Part shown: positions 17,487 through 25,122 of the stretch, piece after piece
Numbering within the stretch: the stretch's first letter is position 1
Layout: each line of letters starts with the position of its first letter
Source: Roseomonas aerilata DSM 19363
GTDB taxonomy: Bacteria; Pseudomonadota; Alphaproteobacteria; Acetobacterales; Acetobacteraceae
Direction of reading: 5' to 3'
DNA length: 64,000 bases
Assembly: GCF_000711725.1 (NCBI RefSeq)
Contig: NZ_JONP01000013.1
Location: 1-64,000, forward strand
Position numbers and translations under genes: made by a program
The notes under the pieces: generated by a model
Databases searched by the model: none
Told to the model about the DNA's origin: nothing
Seen by the model: the letters and a program-made list of their open reading frames with translations, nothing else

Positions 17487-18017
17487 ATGATCCATAAAAT
17501 GAAGAAGATTAAACTTTATCACTATACGGCCGATCAACATATTCATTCCATTTTGCTAGATGGCATCCTTCCTCGGCCGTTAGCTGTTCCTGAATCCGAA
17601 AGACAAACAAAGCCCGTAGTTTCTCTTACGTCTGCCAAGAATCCTGAGAGGCTCATAGATAAGTCACTGACGGATGGAAGCCCGCTCCATGGAGATAACT
17701 TGGAATATTATAAAAGAAAATTTGGAATAACATCAGTGGAGGCCCCTATTTACACTTCCAACACCGCCGAAAATCGCGTCGAAGTAGTTTTCGACATCGA
17801 CGACGAAAAGCTTGTTCAATTCACCAAGAAATCTGCTCTTCAGCTTGGATTTAGTGAAAAGCAGTATCTAAGCTTTTTGCGGTCTGGAGGCGGTAATCGC
17901 GATGAGTGGTGGCTGTACGATGGAGTGATTCCGGCAGGTTTTATCAAGCGGATCGGGAAAGGGTTTCCGCATTACCAAACGACTGTGTGGCCAACAAACC
18001 CCGAAGGCACCACCTAA
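17487..18017 (+). CDS. Small ART-fold-like protein, candidate toxin
   Basis: A 176-residue protein with no signal peptide or membrane helix and no family I can name. KLYHYTADQHIHSILLDGIL near the start, KPVVSLTSAKN in the middle and DEWWLYDGVIPAGFIKR near the end follow the layout of small ADP-ribosyltransferase-fold proteins, with His in LYHYT and Glu in DEWW as candidate active-site residues. The gene at 14981 shares this pattern. The stop is 34 bp before the HEPN gene, so the two are probably co-transcribed. ATG 17487 is preferred; TTG 17466 and ATG 17499 are possible. AT-rich codons differ from all neighbours. Function is inferred. Confidence 0.6.
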   Translation: MIHKMKKIKLYHYTADQHIHSILLDGILPRPLAVPESERQTKPVVSLTSAKNPERLIDKSLTDGSPLHGDNLEYYKRKFGITSVEAPIYTSNTAENRVEVVFDIDDEKLVQFTKKSALQLGFSEKQYLSFLRSGGGNRDEWWLYDGVIPAGFIKRIGKGFPHYQTTVWPTNPEGTT

Positions 18018-18051
18018 AGAAATCCGACTTTCATCGTCCTGAGGAAGATGC

Positions 18052-19509
18052 ATGACTAAACAGTCATTTAGTATTGCCGTATTCCCTTTCTTGAAAACAT
18101 CGGAAGCTGTCCAGCTCGGAAATATCACGTTCCGTTCGACCGAGGATGTCACCTGCCTTCCCGAGGACCAAGCATCAGCTGTGACGGAAGTGGCGGCAAT
18201 GCTTTTCCTTAAAGATCAGCTGCGCATAGACTCGTCTGCTTACGCTATCTTGCCATTCTTGGAGATGGAGCGCCCAGGACCGGTATTCCAAACATTGGCA
18301 GACATAAGGGCGGTCGTCGCTTATATGTACTCCTCACCTCACGAGATATTTGATCATCTTTTTCTCGATCCTGAAGAGATCAGTATGGTCCTCTTCTCAC
18401 CCGCTCGAGTGAGCAGGTTTCTCGTAAGCCCTGAACACCATACTCATCTGGCAATATCGGAAAACGGAATACCTTCACGAGCGCCCGAGGATTTATCAGG
18501 CTACTATGGCCTTTACAACTTCCGCAGCCATTTCTGGGTTGCACGTGGCTCGCGTATTTACGGTCCTAAGCCGCAAATGACTCTGAATATTTCACAAAAT
18601 CTATACCGAGATGTCACTGCGGGTGCTGAACAAAGAATGGACCTCCGCATCATGTTTGACTTGCTTGGAAGGCCGGCAAATGAAGCATGGCGTCGAATCA
18701 TCAAGTCGGTTCAGTGGTATAACGTTGCAAATGAATCTACTTCAGGGCCGGACAGAGCCATTTTGAACCTCGCCATCGCCTTTGAAGCTTTGCTGAAACT
18801 TCCTGAAGCTTCCAAAACCGATCGTTTGGTAGATTCCATCTCTCTCCTACTTGGAAGAACAGAGCGACTGGATGATTGGGCTCGGCAGTTTTATGCTGCG
18901 CGGTCCCGTGTTGCACACGAAGGCCACCTCGGTGAATACTACTATAGACCGTCCGAATCTTCGCGAAGCGGACGGCTTTCATCCCAGTTTGGCTCCCTTA
19001 TGCTCTACGCACGTCAAGTTTTTCAACTTTGTGTGGAAGCTCTCTTGGTAGGTGCCGATCTAGCTGAACGAGCGCAGTTACGCGAGAAGTTCGTGTCTAA
19101 TGAAGAGCGCTACCATGACATCTGCCGCGCACTCAAACTGAAGACTGATCCTGCTGAGCATAAACTGACTGCAGTTCGAACCATTGTTCGTCTCCTGCGA
19201 AAATTTAAGTTCGTTGAGAGTGGTCCCGTGCCGTTCGATATTATATTCGCCGCCGTTCGTAGCGCCGCCGAAACTCTCTTGGAAGCTGAAAATCCAAACT
19301 CCGCTGAACTGGAAAACTCTCTCAGGTCGATCACGGCGAGCCGGAGGAGTGATGAGAAGCTTCGTCAGGTAGAATCAATCGAGCATTTACATGAATTGTT
19401 CCGACAACTTGATAGAGATGGCATGACGCAGAACCAGCTTGCCCTTCGTGAACTTGTGGAGGAGGCATGGAGTGATCTAGCATTCAGAAACTTTGCAAGA
19501 AGAAATTAA
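18052..19509 (+). CDS. HEPN-domain protein (ApeA-like), candidate RNase effector
   Basis: A 485-residue soluble protein. Residues about 195-335 look like an Apea-type HEPN domain: ILNLAIAFEALLKL (about 237-250), then SISLLLG and YAARSRVAHEG, which gives the HEPN ribonuclease motif R-x4-H (Arg284, His289). The N-terminal 190 residues are a mixed alpha/beta region without a named match; the C-terminal 150 are helical. HEPN proteins of this type cut RNA in anti-phage systems or pair with a second protein. AGGA lies about 7 bases before the ATG. It is downstream of the ART-like gene in the low-GC island. Confidence 0.72.
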   Translation: MTKQSFSIAVFPFLKTSEAVQLGNITFRSTEDVTCLPEDQASAVTEVAAMLFLKDQLRIDSSAYAILPFLEMERPGPVFQTLADIRAVVAYMYSSPHEIFDHLFLDPEEISMVLFSPARVSRFLVSPEHHTHLAISENGIPSRAPEDLSGYYGLYNFRSHFWVARGSRIYGPKPQMTLNISQNLYRDVTAGAEQRMDLRIMFDLLGRPANEAWRRIIKSVQWYNVANESTSGPDRAILNLAIAFEALLKLPEASKTDRLVDSISLLLGRTERLDDWARQFYAARSRVAHEGHLGEYYYRPSESSRSGRLSSQFGSLMLYARQVFQLCVEALLVGADLAERAQLREKFVSNEERYHDICRALKLKTDPAEHKLTAVRTIVRLLRKFKFVESGPVPFDIIFAAVRSAAETLLEAENPNSAELENSLRSITASRRSDEKLRQVESIEHLHELFRQLDRDGMTQNQLALRELVEEAWSDLAFRNFARRN

Positions 19510-19622
19510 TATCTGCTGTTTGCGTTCTACGTCTGCGTGCCCCGCTTATGGCTGACCGGCTTAGCCAGCCACGAATGGTATTTCAGAGGGGTATACAAAG
19601 CCGGCTCTGAGGAAAATAATCC

Positions 19623-19651
19623 TTGCTTTCCTGTAACGCTCGTGTTTTAGT
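19623..19651 (+). promoter_or_regulatory. Promoter of the DUF4096 transposase-like gene
   Basis: TTGCTT (19623-19628) and TTTAGT (19646-19651) are 17 bp apart, followed by an AGGAG ribosome site (19665-19669) and the ATG at 19677. It sits at the right edge of the low-GC island. Confidence 0.5.
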
Positions 19652-19676
19652 CTAAGGGCACTCCAGGAGCCCCCCC

Positions 19677-20239
19677 ATGCCCCACTCCCGCCCCTGGTCC
19701 CCCCTCACCGACGTCGAATACGCCCTCCTCGCCCCCCATCTCCCCCTCACCGGGCCGGGCCGCCCCATCGCCGACCCCCGCGCCCGGCTGGACGCCATCT
19801 TCCAGGCTGTCACCTCAACCCTCCCCTGGCGCCACACCCGCAGCGCCCACGCCCGCACGGATACGGTCCACCGCACCTTCCGCCGCTGGGCCCATGCCGG
19901 CCTCTGGTCCCGCCTCCTGAAGCTCGCCGCCCGCAAGCGCGCCTCCAAAACCCTCCGCCGCCTCATCGACTGGCTCTCGGCCTGCCACCGCCGCACCTAC
20001 CGCATCCTCGGCCTGCCGGTCCTCGCCCTCGCCCGACGCCTAAACCTCCCCAGGCCCTCCCAGGCCCCTCCTGGATGCTCCCCGACCCGAATTTGTCCGA
20101 AATGGTTCACCGCTGCGTTTTCTGGGCCCTCTCCCAGCCCCTCACGAGGTCCCTCCGCCCCTACCTCCGCAACTGCATCCGCCTCCTCCGCACGGCGGAG
20201 GGCCGCCGCCGCATTCCAGCCTCCCTCATCCCGCAATGA
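19677..20239 (+). pseudogene. DUF4096 transposase-like gene, frameshifted
   Basis: The N-terminal part (about 1-85) is a DUF4096 / IS5-family helix-turn-helix domain: [18 protein letters not shown], then [19 protein letters not shown]. Around 20045-20074 the coding signal moves back one base: from there the second frame has C-ending codons and reads [16 protein letters not shown] to a stop at 20237-20239, while the first frame loses codon bias. One missing base is the simplest cause. Without it the protein would be about 187 residues and lacks the full DDE catalytic part, so it may be a remnant or a domesticated stand-alone protein. The unbroken first frame into metK is an artefact of the shift. 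Confidence 0.65.
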
Positions 20240-20339
20240 CCGCCGCCTTGACCCCCCCGCGCATGGAAGCGATACCCCCCCGCCGCCCGGAAACCGGGGT
20301 CCCGGCTTCCATCCACGCGACAAGAGGCTGAATCACGCC

Positions 20340-21527
20340 ATGCGCGACAAGGGCGAGTACCTGTTCACCTCGGAATCCGTCTCCGAGGGCCACCCCGACA
20401 AGGTGGCGGACCGCATCTCCGACACGGTCCTGGATACCTTCCTGGAGGCCGACCCCTACGCGCGCGTCGCGTGCGAAACCTTGGTCACCACCAACCGCAT
20501 CATCATCGCCGGCGAAACCCGCGGCCCCGGCGACATCACGCCCGAGCTGCTGATGCACGCCGCCCGCCTCGCCGTCCGCGACATCGGCTACGACCAGGAA
20601 GGCTTCTCCTGGCGCAACGCCCACGTCGAATGCCACCTCCACGCCCAGTCCGCCCACATCGCCCAGGGCGTGGACGCCGCCGGCAACAAGGACGAAGGCG
20701 CCGGCGACCAGGGCATCATGTTCGGCTACGCCTGCCGCGAGACGCCCGAGCTGATGCCGGCCCCCCTCTACTACGCCCACCTCATCCTCCGCCGCATCAG
20801 CGAGGCCCGCCGCAACGAGGACATCACCGCCAAGGGCCTCCTCCCCGACGCCAAGTCCCAGGTCACGCTCCGCTACGTGGACGGCAAGCCCGTCGGCGCC
20901 ACCAGCGTCGTCGTCTCCACCCAGCACGAGGAAGGCCTCACCCAGGACGCCGTCCGCGCCCTCGTCCTCCCCTTCATCGAGACCAGCCTCCCCCAGGGCT
21001 GGATGCCCTCCGCCGACGAGATCTACGTCAACCCCACCGGCACCTTCGTCATCGGCGGCCCCGACGGCGACTGCGGCCTCACCGGCCGCAAGATCATCGT
21101 CGACACCTACGGCGGTGCCGCCCCCCACGGCGGCGGCGCCTTCTCCGGCAAAGACCCCACGAAGGTCGACCGCTCCGCCGCCTATGCCGCCCGCTACGTC
21201 GCCAAGAACGTCGTCGCCGCCGGCCTCGCCGACCGCTGCACCATCCAGGTCTCCTACGCCATCGGCGTCGCCAAGCCCCTCTCGGTCTACTTCGACCTCC
21301 ACGGCACCGGCCACGACGTGGACGAGGCGAAGCTCGCCAAGGTCGTTCAGGACATGGTGAACCTCTCCCCCCGCGGCATCCGGGAGCACCTGCATCTCAA
21401 CCGCCCCATCTACGTCCCCACCTCCTCCTACGGCCATTTCGGCCGCACCCCGGACGCCGAGCGCGGCACCTTCACCTGGGAGCGCACCGACCTGGCCGCC
21501 GACCTGAAGCGCGCCTTTAACCGCTGA
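20340..21527 (+). CDS. metK: S-adenosylmethionine synthetase
   Basis: A 395-residue cytoplasmic enzyme making SAM from methionine and ATP. Motifs: [18 protein letters not shown] at the start, the ATP-binding [12 protein letters not shown] near residue 120, and the P-loop-like [16 protein letters not shown] near residue 260. Normal length. ATG 20340 fits the family N-terminus, with AAGAGG about 14 bases upstream. A possible promoter (TTGACC near 20245, CGATAC 17 bp later) and a hairpin at 20289-20310 lie upstream. It is followed by a candidate sRNA and trmB. Confidence 0.97.
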   Translation: MRDKGEYLFTSESVSEGHPDKVADRISDTVLDTFLEADPYARVACETLVTTNRIIIAGETRGPGDITPELLMHAARLAVRDIGYDQEGFSWRNAHVECHLHAQSAHIAQGVDAAGNKDEGAGDQGIMFGYACRETPELMPAPLYYAHLILRRISEARRNEDITAKGLLPDAKSQVTLRYVDGKPVGATSVVVSTQHEEGLTQDAVRALVLPFIETSLPQGWMPSADEIYVNPTGTFVIGGPDGDCGLTGRKIIVDTYGGAAPHGGGAFSGKDPTKVDRSAAYAARYVAKNVVAAGLADRCTIQVSYAIGVAKPLSVYFDLHGTGHDVDEAKLAKVVQDMVNLSPRGIREHLHLNRPIYVPTSSYGHFGRTPDAERGTFTWERTDLAADLKRAFNR

Positions 21528-21538
21528 GCAGGAATCTG

Positions 21539-21568
21539 TTGACGTTTTGTTCTCACCTGTTCTAGGTT
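21539..21568 (+). promoter_or_regulatory. Promoter of candidate small RNA
   Basis: TTGACG (21539-21544) and TAGGTT (21563-21568) with an 18-bp spacer, starting 12 bases after the metK stop. Transcription would start near 21575, directly before the hairpin series. Confidence 0.5.
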
Positions 21569-21574
21569 CCTTCT

Positions 21575-21684
21575 CACCGGACGCCCCCCTCGTCCGGCCC
21601 ACCTCCCCCAAGGTGGAAAAGGCCTGATCAGGCAATAAAGGGCCGTCCCGCCTCCCCCGCGGGGCGGCCCTTCCCCTTTTCAGG
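21575..21684 (+). ncRNA. Candidate small RNA with three C-rich hairpin loops
   Basis: Between the promoter and trmB lie three hairpins: CCGGACG-CCCCCCT-CGTCCGG (21577-21597), CCACCT-CCCCCA-AGGTGG (21599-21616), and a terminator hairpin with loop CTCCCCC (21638-21672). A palindrome GCCTGATCAGGC (21622-21633) sits between them. All three stems are perfect or have one G-U pair, and all loops are C-rich. This is the layout of alphaproteobacterial anti-Shine-Dalgarno-type sRNAs such as the CcsR family. Expression is inferred. Confidence 0.55.
21638..21681 (+). terminator. Intrinsic terminator between metK/sRNA and trmB
   Basis: A 14-bp stem (AAGGGCCGTCCCGC with GCGGGGCGGCCCTT, one G-U pair), loop CTCCCCC, followed by CCCCTTTT. 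It ends 11 bases before the trmB start. Confidence 0.85.
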
Positions 21685-21692
21685 CCCCCTCG

Positions 21693-22457
21693 ATGCCCCA
21701 CGACGACACCCGCCCCGCTCCCCCCGCCGAGGGCATCCCGGACCGCCTCTACGGCCGCCGCCGGGGCCACCCCCTCCGCCCGCGCCAGCAGCGCCTCCTC
21801 GACCTCACCCTCCCGCGCATCACCCTGGCCACCCCCGCCACCCCGCGCGATTCCTTCCCGATGGCCGCCGAGTCCCTCTGGCTCGAGGTCGGCTTCGGCG
21901 GCGGCGAGCACGCCCTTGAACTCGCCCGCCACAACCCGCACGCCGCCCTCATCGCCTCCGAGGTCTTCGAGAACGGCCTCTGCTCCCTCCTCACCACCCT
22001 CGTCCCCGAGGGCCAGGAGGCCACCGCCCCGCTGCCGCCTAACCTTCGCCTCTGGCCCCGCGACGCCCGCCACCTCCTGGCCGCCCTGCCCGACGCCTCG
22101 CTCGACCGCCTCTTCCTGATGTTCCCCGACCCCTGGCCCAAGGCCCGCCACGCCAAGCGCCGCTTCACCCACCCCGCCCTGCTGCCCCTCCTGGCAGCCA
22201 AGCTCCGCCCCGGCGCCGAGTGGCGCATCGCCAGCGACGACCCGACCTACCAGGCCTGGGTGGACGAGGTGATGGGCGCCCAGCCCTTCTTCACTCTCGC
22301 GGAACACCACCACACCCACCCCAACGGCTGGCCCCGCACCCGCTACGAGGCCAAGGCCCTGCGCGAGGGCCGTTCGCCGCGCTGGTGGGTGTGGCGGCGA
22401 GAGCCGGAAGCCGGAGGGGGCGCTGCCCTCTCCGGACCTCTCCCGCCAGGAGCCTGA
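21693..22457 (+). CDS. trmB: tRNA (guanine-N7)-methyltransferase
   Basis: A 254-residue SAM-dependent enzyme that methylates G46 of tRNA. Seen: the SAM motif WLEVGFGGGEHALELAR (about 63-79), LFLMFPDPWPKARHAKRRF (about 140-158), and the C-terminal RYEAKALREGR. The conserved protein ends near WWVWRR; the last 18 or so residues (EPEAGGGAALSGPLPPGA) come from hairpin repeat copy 4, which also supplies the stop. The ATG follows the sRNA terminator, so trmB needs its own promoter or read-through. Confidence 0.95.
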   Translation: MPHDDTRPAPPAEGIPDRLYGRRRGHPLRPRQQRLLDLTLPRITLATPATPRDSFPMAAESLWLEVGFGGGEHALELARHNPHAALIASEVFENGLCSLLTTLVPEGQEATAPLPPNLRLWPRDARHLLAALPDASLDRLFLMFPDPWPKARHAKRRFTHPALLPLLAAKLRPGAEWRIASDDPTYQAWVDEVMGAQPFFTLAEHHHTHPNGWPRTRYEAKALREGRSPRWWVWRREPEAGGGAALSGPLPPGA

Positions 22458-22603
22458 GGCCCCTGGACCCGCAGTTGTGGGGCCCTTCCTGTGAGTGCCG
22501 TCGCCTCGGGTCCACGACCCGAGGCGCACCGCCCGCCCAGGGTCTTCAACCTGAAGAAAAAGATGAGTGGGGGGCCGGGGGAGAGAATTCCTTCTCTCCC
22601 CCG
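22411..22603 (-). repeat. Hairpin-array intergenic repeat, copy 4 (inverted)
   Basis: Reverse-oriented copy. It begins inside trmB with the GGAGAGGGC-type hairpin (here one mismatch), then CCAGGAGCC-TGA-GGCCCCTGG, CGCCTCGGGTC-CAC-GACCCGAGGCG, and the GAATTC-centred palindrome. Compared with copies 2 and 7 the second stem has an A-T pair replaced by G-C. Confidence 0.85.
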
Positions 22604-22635
22604 GAGTCACCCGTGCCGGCCCACCAAGGCAATGC

Positions 22636-22664
22636 TTGTAGGACTCGCCCCGCCCCGCTATATG
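22636..22664 (+). promoter_or_regulatory. Promoter of the rimP-nusA-infB operon
   Basis: TTGTAG (22636-22641) and TATATG (22659-22664) with an exact 17-bp spacer. Predicted start near 22671, giving a leader of about 58 bases before the TTG of rimP. It lies just after hairpin repeat copy 4. Confidence 0.65.
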
Positions 22665-22670
22665 AAGGGC

Positions 22671-22723
22671 TGACAAGACAATCCGCCGGTTCAGGGGGGT
22701 GGCCTTAACGGGCCGCCTTTTTT
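22671..22723 (+). ncRNA. rimP leader (putative attenuator)
   Basis: A short leader between the operon promoter and rimP ending in an intrinsic terminator. Alphaproteobacterial rimP-nusA-infB operons are known to carry such a rimP-leader element, proposed to regulate by premature termination. Position and terminator match; I did not test the consensus fold. Confidence 0.65.
22698..22723 (+). terminator. Attenuator hairpin in the rimP leader
   Basis: GGTGGCC-TTAACG-GGCCGCC (one G-U pair) followed by six T residues. It ends 6 bases before the preferred rimP start, so it can only act as a conditional stop on the operon. Confidence 0.8.
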
Positions 22724-22728
22724 CGTTT

Positions 22729-23367
22729 TTGAGCGACGACCTTCCTCAGCACGAGGGCCTCGAGGCCCGCATCGCAGCCGCCATTGCCCCCACCTTGGGT
22801 GCGATGGGCTATGAGCTCGTGCGCGTACAGATCCAGGGCCGTGAGCGGCCGACCGTGCAGGTCATGGCCGACCGCGCCGATGGCAGCCTCATCGGCGTCG
22901 GTGACTGCGAGGCGATCAGCCACGCGGTGGGCGCCGTGCTGGACGTGGACGACCCCTTTCCGGGCGTGTGGAACCTCGAGGTTTCCTCGGCCGGGATCGA
23001 CCGGCCACTGATGCGGACGAAGGACTGGGTGCGCTTCGCCAGCCACGTGGCGACGGTGGAGATGACCATCCCGCACGAGGGGCGGCGGCGTTTCCGCGGC
23101 CGCATCCTCTCGGCGGACGAGAATGAGGTGCGGCTGAAGCTGGACGAGGGCGCCGAGGTGGTGCTGCCCCGCCGCGACATCCGCCGCGCGAAGCTGGTGC
23201 TGACCGACGAGCTGATCGCGGCCACCGCCCAGCCCGAACCCGACGACGCCGGTACGGAGGAGGCCCCGAAGAAGGCGCCTCGGCGCTGGCGTGCCCCCGC
23301 GACCGGCACGCAGGACGGCGAGAAGCCCGCCCGCACCCCGCGTCGCCCCCCGTCCGAGAGGAACTAG
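22729..23367 (+). CDS. rimP: Ribosome maturation factor RimP
   Basis: A 212-residue cytoplasmic factor for 30S subunit maturation. The N-terminal domain ([25 protein letters not shown]) and the C-terminal Sm-like domain ([21 protein letters not shown]) are clear, with the signature [13 protein letters not shown] near residue 85. The last 40 residues are a basic, Ala/Pro-rich tail. Start: TTG 22729 lies after the attenuator; GTG 22699 would fall inside the terminator stem. Neither has a strong ribosome site. First gene of the operon, 5 bp before nusA. Confidence 0.92.
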   Translation: MSDDLPQHEGLEARIAAAIAPTLGAMGYELVRVQIQGRERPTVQVMADRADGSLIGVGDCEAISHAVGAVLDVDDPFPGVWNLEVSSAGIDRPLMRTKDWVRFASHVATVEMTIPHEGRRRFRGRILSADENEVRLKLDEGAEVVLPRRDIRRAKLVLTDELIAATAQPEPDDAGTEEAPKKAPRRWRAPATGTQDGEKPARTPRRPPSERN

Positions 23368-23372
23368 GAACC

Positions 23373-25115
23373 ATGGCCGTGGACGTTGCCATCGCCCGCC
23401 CGGAGCTGCTCCAGGTCGCGGAAGCGGTCGCCCGCGAGAAGATGATCGAGCGTGAGGAAGTGCTCGAGGCGATGGAGCAGGCCATGTCCAAGGCCGGCCG
23501 CGCGAAGTACGGCCAGGAGAAGGACATCCGCGCCACCATCGACCGCCGCAACGGCGAGGTCCGCCTCTCCCGCTGGACCGAGATCGTGGACCAGGAGCCG
23601 GTGGAGAACGAGGACACGCAGATCCCGCTCCGCATCGCCCTCAAGTTCAAGCCGGACGCCGAGGTCGGCGGGCACATCGTGGACCCGCTGCCGCCGATCG
23701 ACTTCGGCCGCATCGCCGCCCAGACCGCCAAGCAGGTGATCGTGCAGCGCGTGCGCGAGGTCGAGCGCAAGAAGCAGTTTGACGAGTACAAGGACCGCGT
23801 CGGCGAGATCATCAACGGCGTCGTCAAGCGCACCGAGTACGGCAACCTCATGGTCGATCTCGGCCGTGCGGAGGCCTTGCTGCGCCGCGACGAGACGATC
23901 CCGCGCGAGGCCTTCCGCAACGGCGACCGCGTGCGCGCCTATATCTACGACGTGCGCGAGGAGCAGCGCGGGCCGCAGATCTTCCTCTCCCGCACGCATC
24001 CGGGGTTCCTGGCGAAGCTCTTCGCGCAGGAGGTGCCGGAGATCTATGACGGCATCATCGAGATCAAGGCGGTGGCCCGCGACCCGGGTTCCCGCGCGAA
24101 GATGGCGGTGATCTCGCGCGACAGCTCCATCGATCCCGTCGGCGCCTGCGTCGGCATGCGCGGCTCGCGCGTGCAGGCGGTGGTGGCGGAGCTGCAGGGG
24201 GAGAAGATCGACATCATCCCCTGGTCGAACGACATGCCGACCTTCATCGTGAACTCGCTCGCGCCCGCCGAGGTGACGAAGGTCGTGCTCGACGACGAGG
24301 GGCGGCGGGTCGAGGTGGTGGTGCCGGACGACCAGCTTTCGCTGGCCATCGGACGGCGTGGCCAGAACGTGCGGCTCGCCTCGCAGCTCACGCGCTACGA
24401 CGTGGACATCCTGACGGAGGCCGAGGAGAGCGAGCGGCGCCAGGAGGACTTCCGCAAGCGCTCCGGCCTCTTCGTCGAGGGGCTGGACGTGGACGACGTG
24501 ATCGCCGGCCTGCTGGTGACCGAGGGCTTCTCCTCGCTCGAGGAGATCGTCGAGATCGAGGACGAGGAGCTCGCGAACATCGAGGGCTTCGACGAGAACG
24601 TGGCCGTGGAGCTGAAGCGCCGCGCCCAGGCCTCGCTCGAGCGCCGCGACAACGAGCTGGACGAGAAGCGCCGCGCCATGGGCGTGGACGACAAGGTGGG
24701 CGAGGTCGGCGGCTTCACGCCGGCAATGATGGTCTCGCTCGGCGAGAAGGGCGTGAAGACGCTCGACGACCTCGGCGACCTGGCGGCGGACGAGCTGATC
24801 GAGATCCTCGGCGCGGACAGCGTCGACGAGGAGACGGCGAACGCCATCATCATGGCCGCCCGTCAGCGCGCCGGCTGGTTCGGCCCCGAGGAGCAGGCCC
24901 GCGCCGAGGAGGAGGCGGCCGCCGCCGCCGCCGAGGCCGAGGCCGCCGCGCTGGCCGAGGCCGAGGGCTACGACGAGGCGGTGGAGGCCGAGGGCGACGA
25001 CGCGGTGGAAGCCGCTGATGGCGACGTGACGGAAGCGGTGGCCGAGGACGATGCCCCCGAGGACGCCCCCGAGAATGCCAAGGACGGCGAGGAGAACGGC
25101 GACGCCCGGGCCTGA
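23373..25115 (+). CDS. nusA: Transcription termination/antitermination factor NusA
   Basis: A 580-residue RNA polymerase-binding factor. Order: N-terminal domain (1-125), S1 domain (about 133-200), KH1 (from about 225, with [14 protein letters not shown]), KH2 (about 300-345, with [15 protein letters not shown]), and two acidic helix-hairpin-helix repeats (about 365-500). The tail after 510 is Ala/Glu-rich and low-complexity. Second gene of the operon. It may act on the attenuator ahead of rimP, which would give feedback, but that is inference. Confidence 0.97.
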   Translation: MAVDVAIARPELLQVAEAVAREKMIEREEVLEAMEQAMSKAGRAKYGQEKDIRATIDRRNGEVRLSRWTEIVDQEPVENEDTQIPLRIALKFKPDAEVGGHIVDPLPPIDFGRIAAQTAKQVIVQRVREVERKKQFDEYKDRVGEIINGVVKRTEYGNLMVDLGRAEALLRRDETIPREAFRNGDRVRAYIYDVREEQRGPQIFLSRTHPGFLAKLFAQEVPEIYDGIIEIKAVARDPGSRAKMAVISRDSSIDPVGACVGMRGSRVQAVVAELQGEKIDIIPWSNDMPTFIVNSLAPAEVTKVVLDDEGRRVEVVVPDDQLSLAIGRRGQNVRLASQLTRYDVDILTEAEESERRQEDFRKRSGLFVEGLDVDDVIAGLLVTEGFSSLEEIVEIEDEELANIEGFDENVAVELKRRAQASLERRDNELDEKRRAMGVDDKVGEVGGFTPAMMVSLGEKGVKTLDDLGDLAADELIEILGADSVDEETANAIIMAARQRAGWFGPEEQARAEEEAAAAAAEAEAAALAEAEGYDEAVEAEGDDAVEAADGDVTEAVAEDDAPEDAPENAKDGEENGDARA

Positions 25116-25122
25116 TCCCCAG

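Larger units (their letters stand above)
17389..19622. other. Low-GC genomic island with a two-gene operon
   Basis: This stretch is roughly 45% GC by eye against about 70% on both sides, with A/T-ending codons and AT-rich spacers. It holds two co-directional genes 34 bp apart, an ART-fold-like protein and a HEPN-domain protein. It is bounded by the altered 3' end of the Ldh-family gene and a frameshifted transposase-like gene. No integrase, tRNA or flanking direct repeat was seen. Transfer is inferred from composition. Confidence 0.8.

Noticed and set aside
19677-21527. A DUF4096-MetK fusion protein
   Set aside because: Codon bias leaves this frame near 20050 and returns at metK; the intervening translation is Ser/Pro/Ala noise, so the join is by chance.
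21537-21560. SOS (LexA) box GTTG-N7-GTTC upstream of the sRNA
   Set aside because: Only one half matches the alphaproteobacterial GTTC-N7-GTTC pattern and it overlaps better promoter boxes.
17389-22730. Replication origin with DnaA boxes near the skew switch
   Set aside because: I found no cluster of TTATNCACA-type boxes in the AT-richer gaps, so only the skew change is reported.
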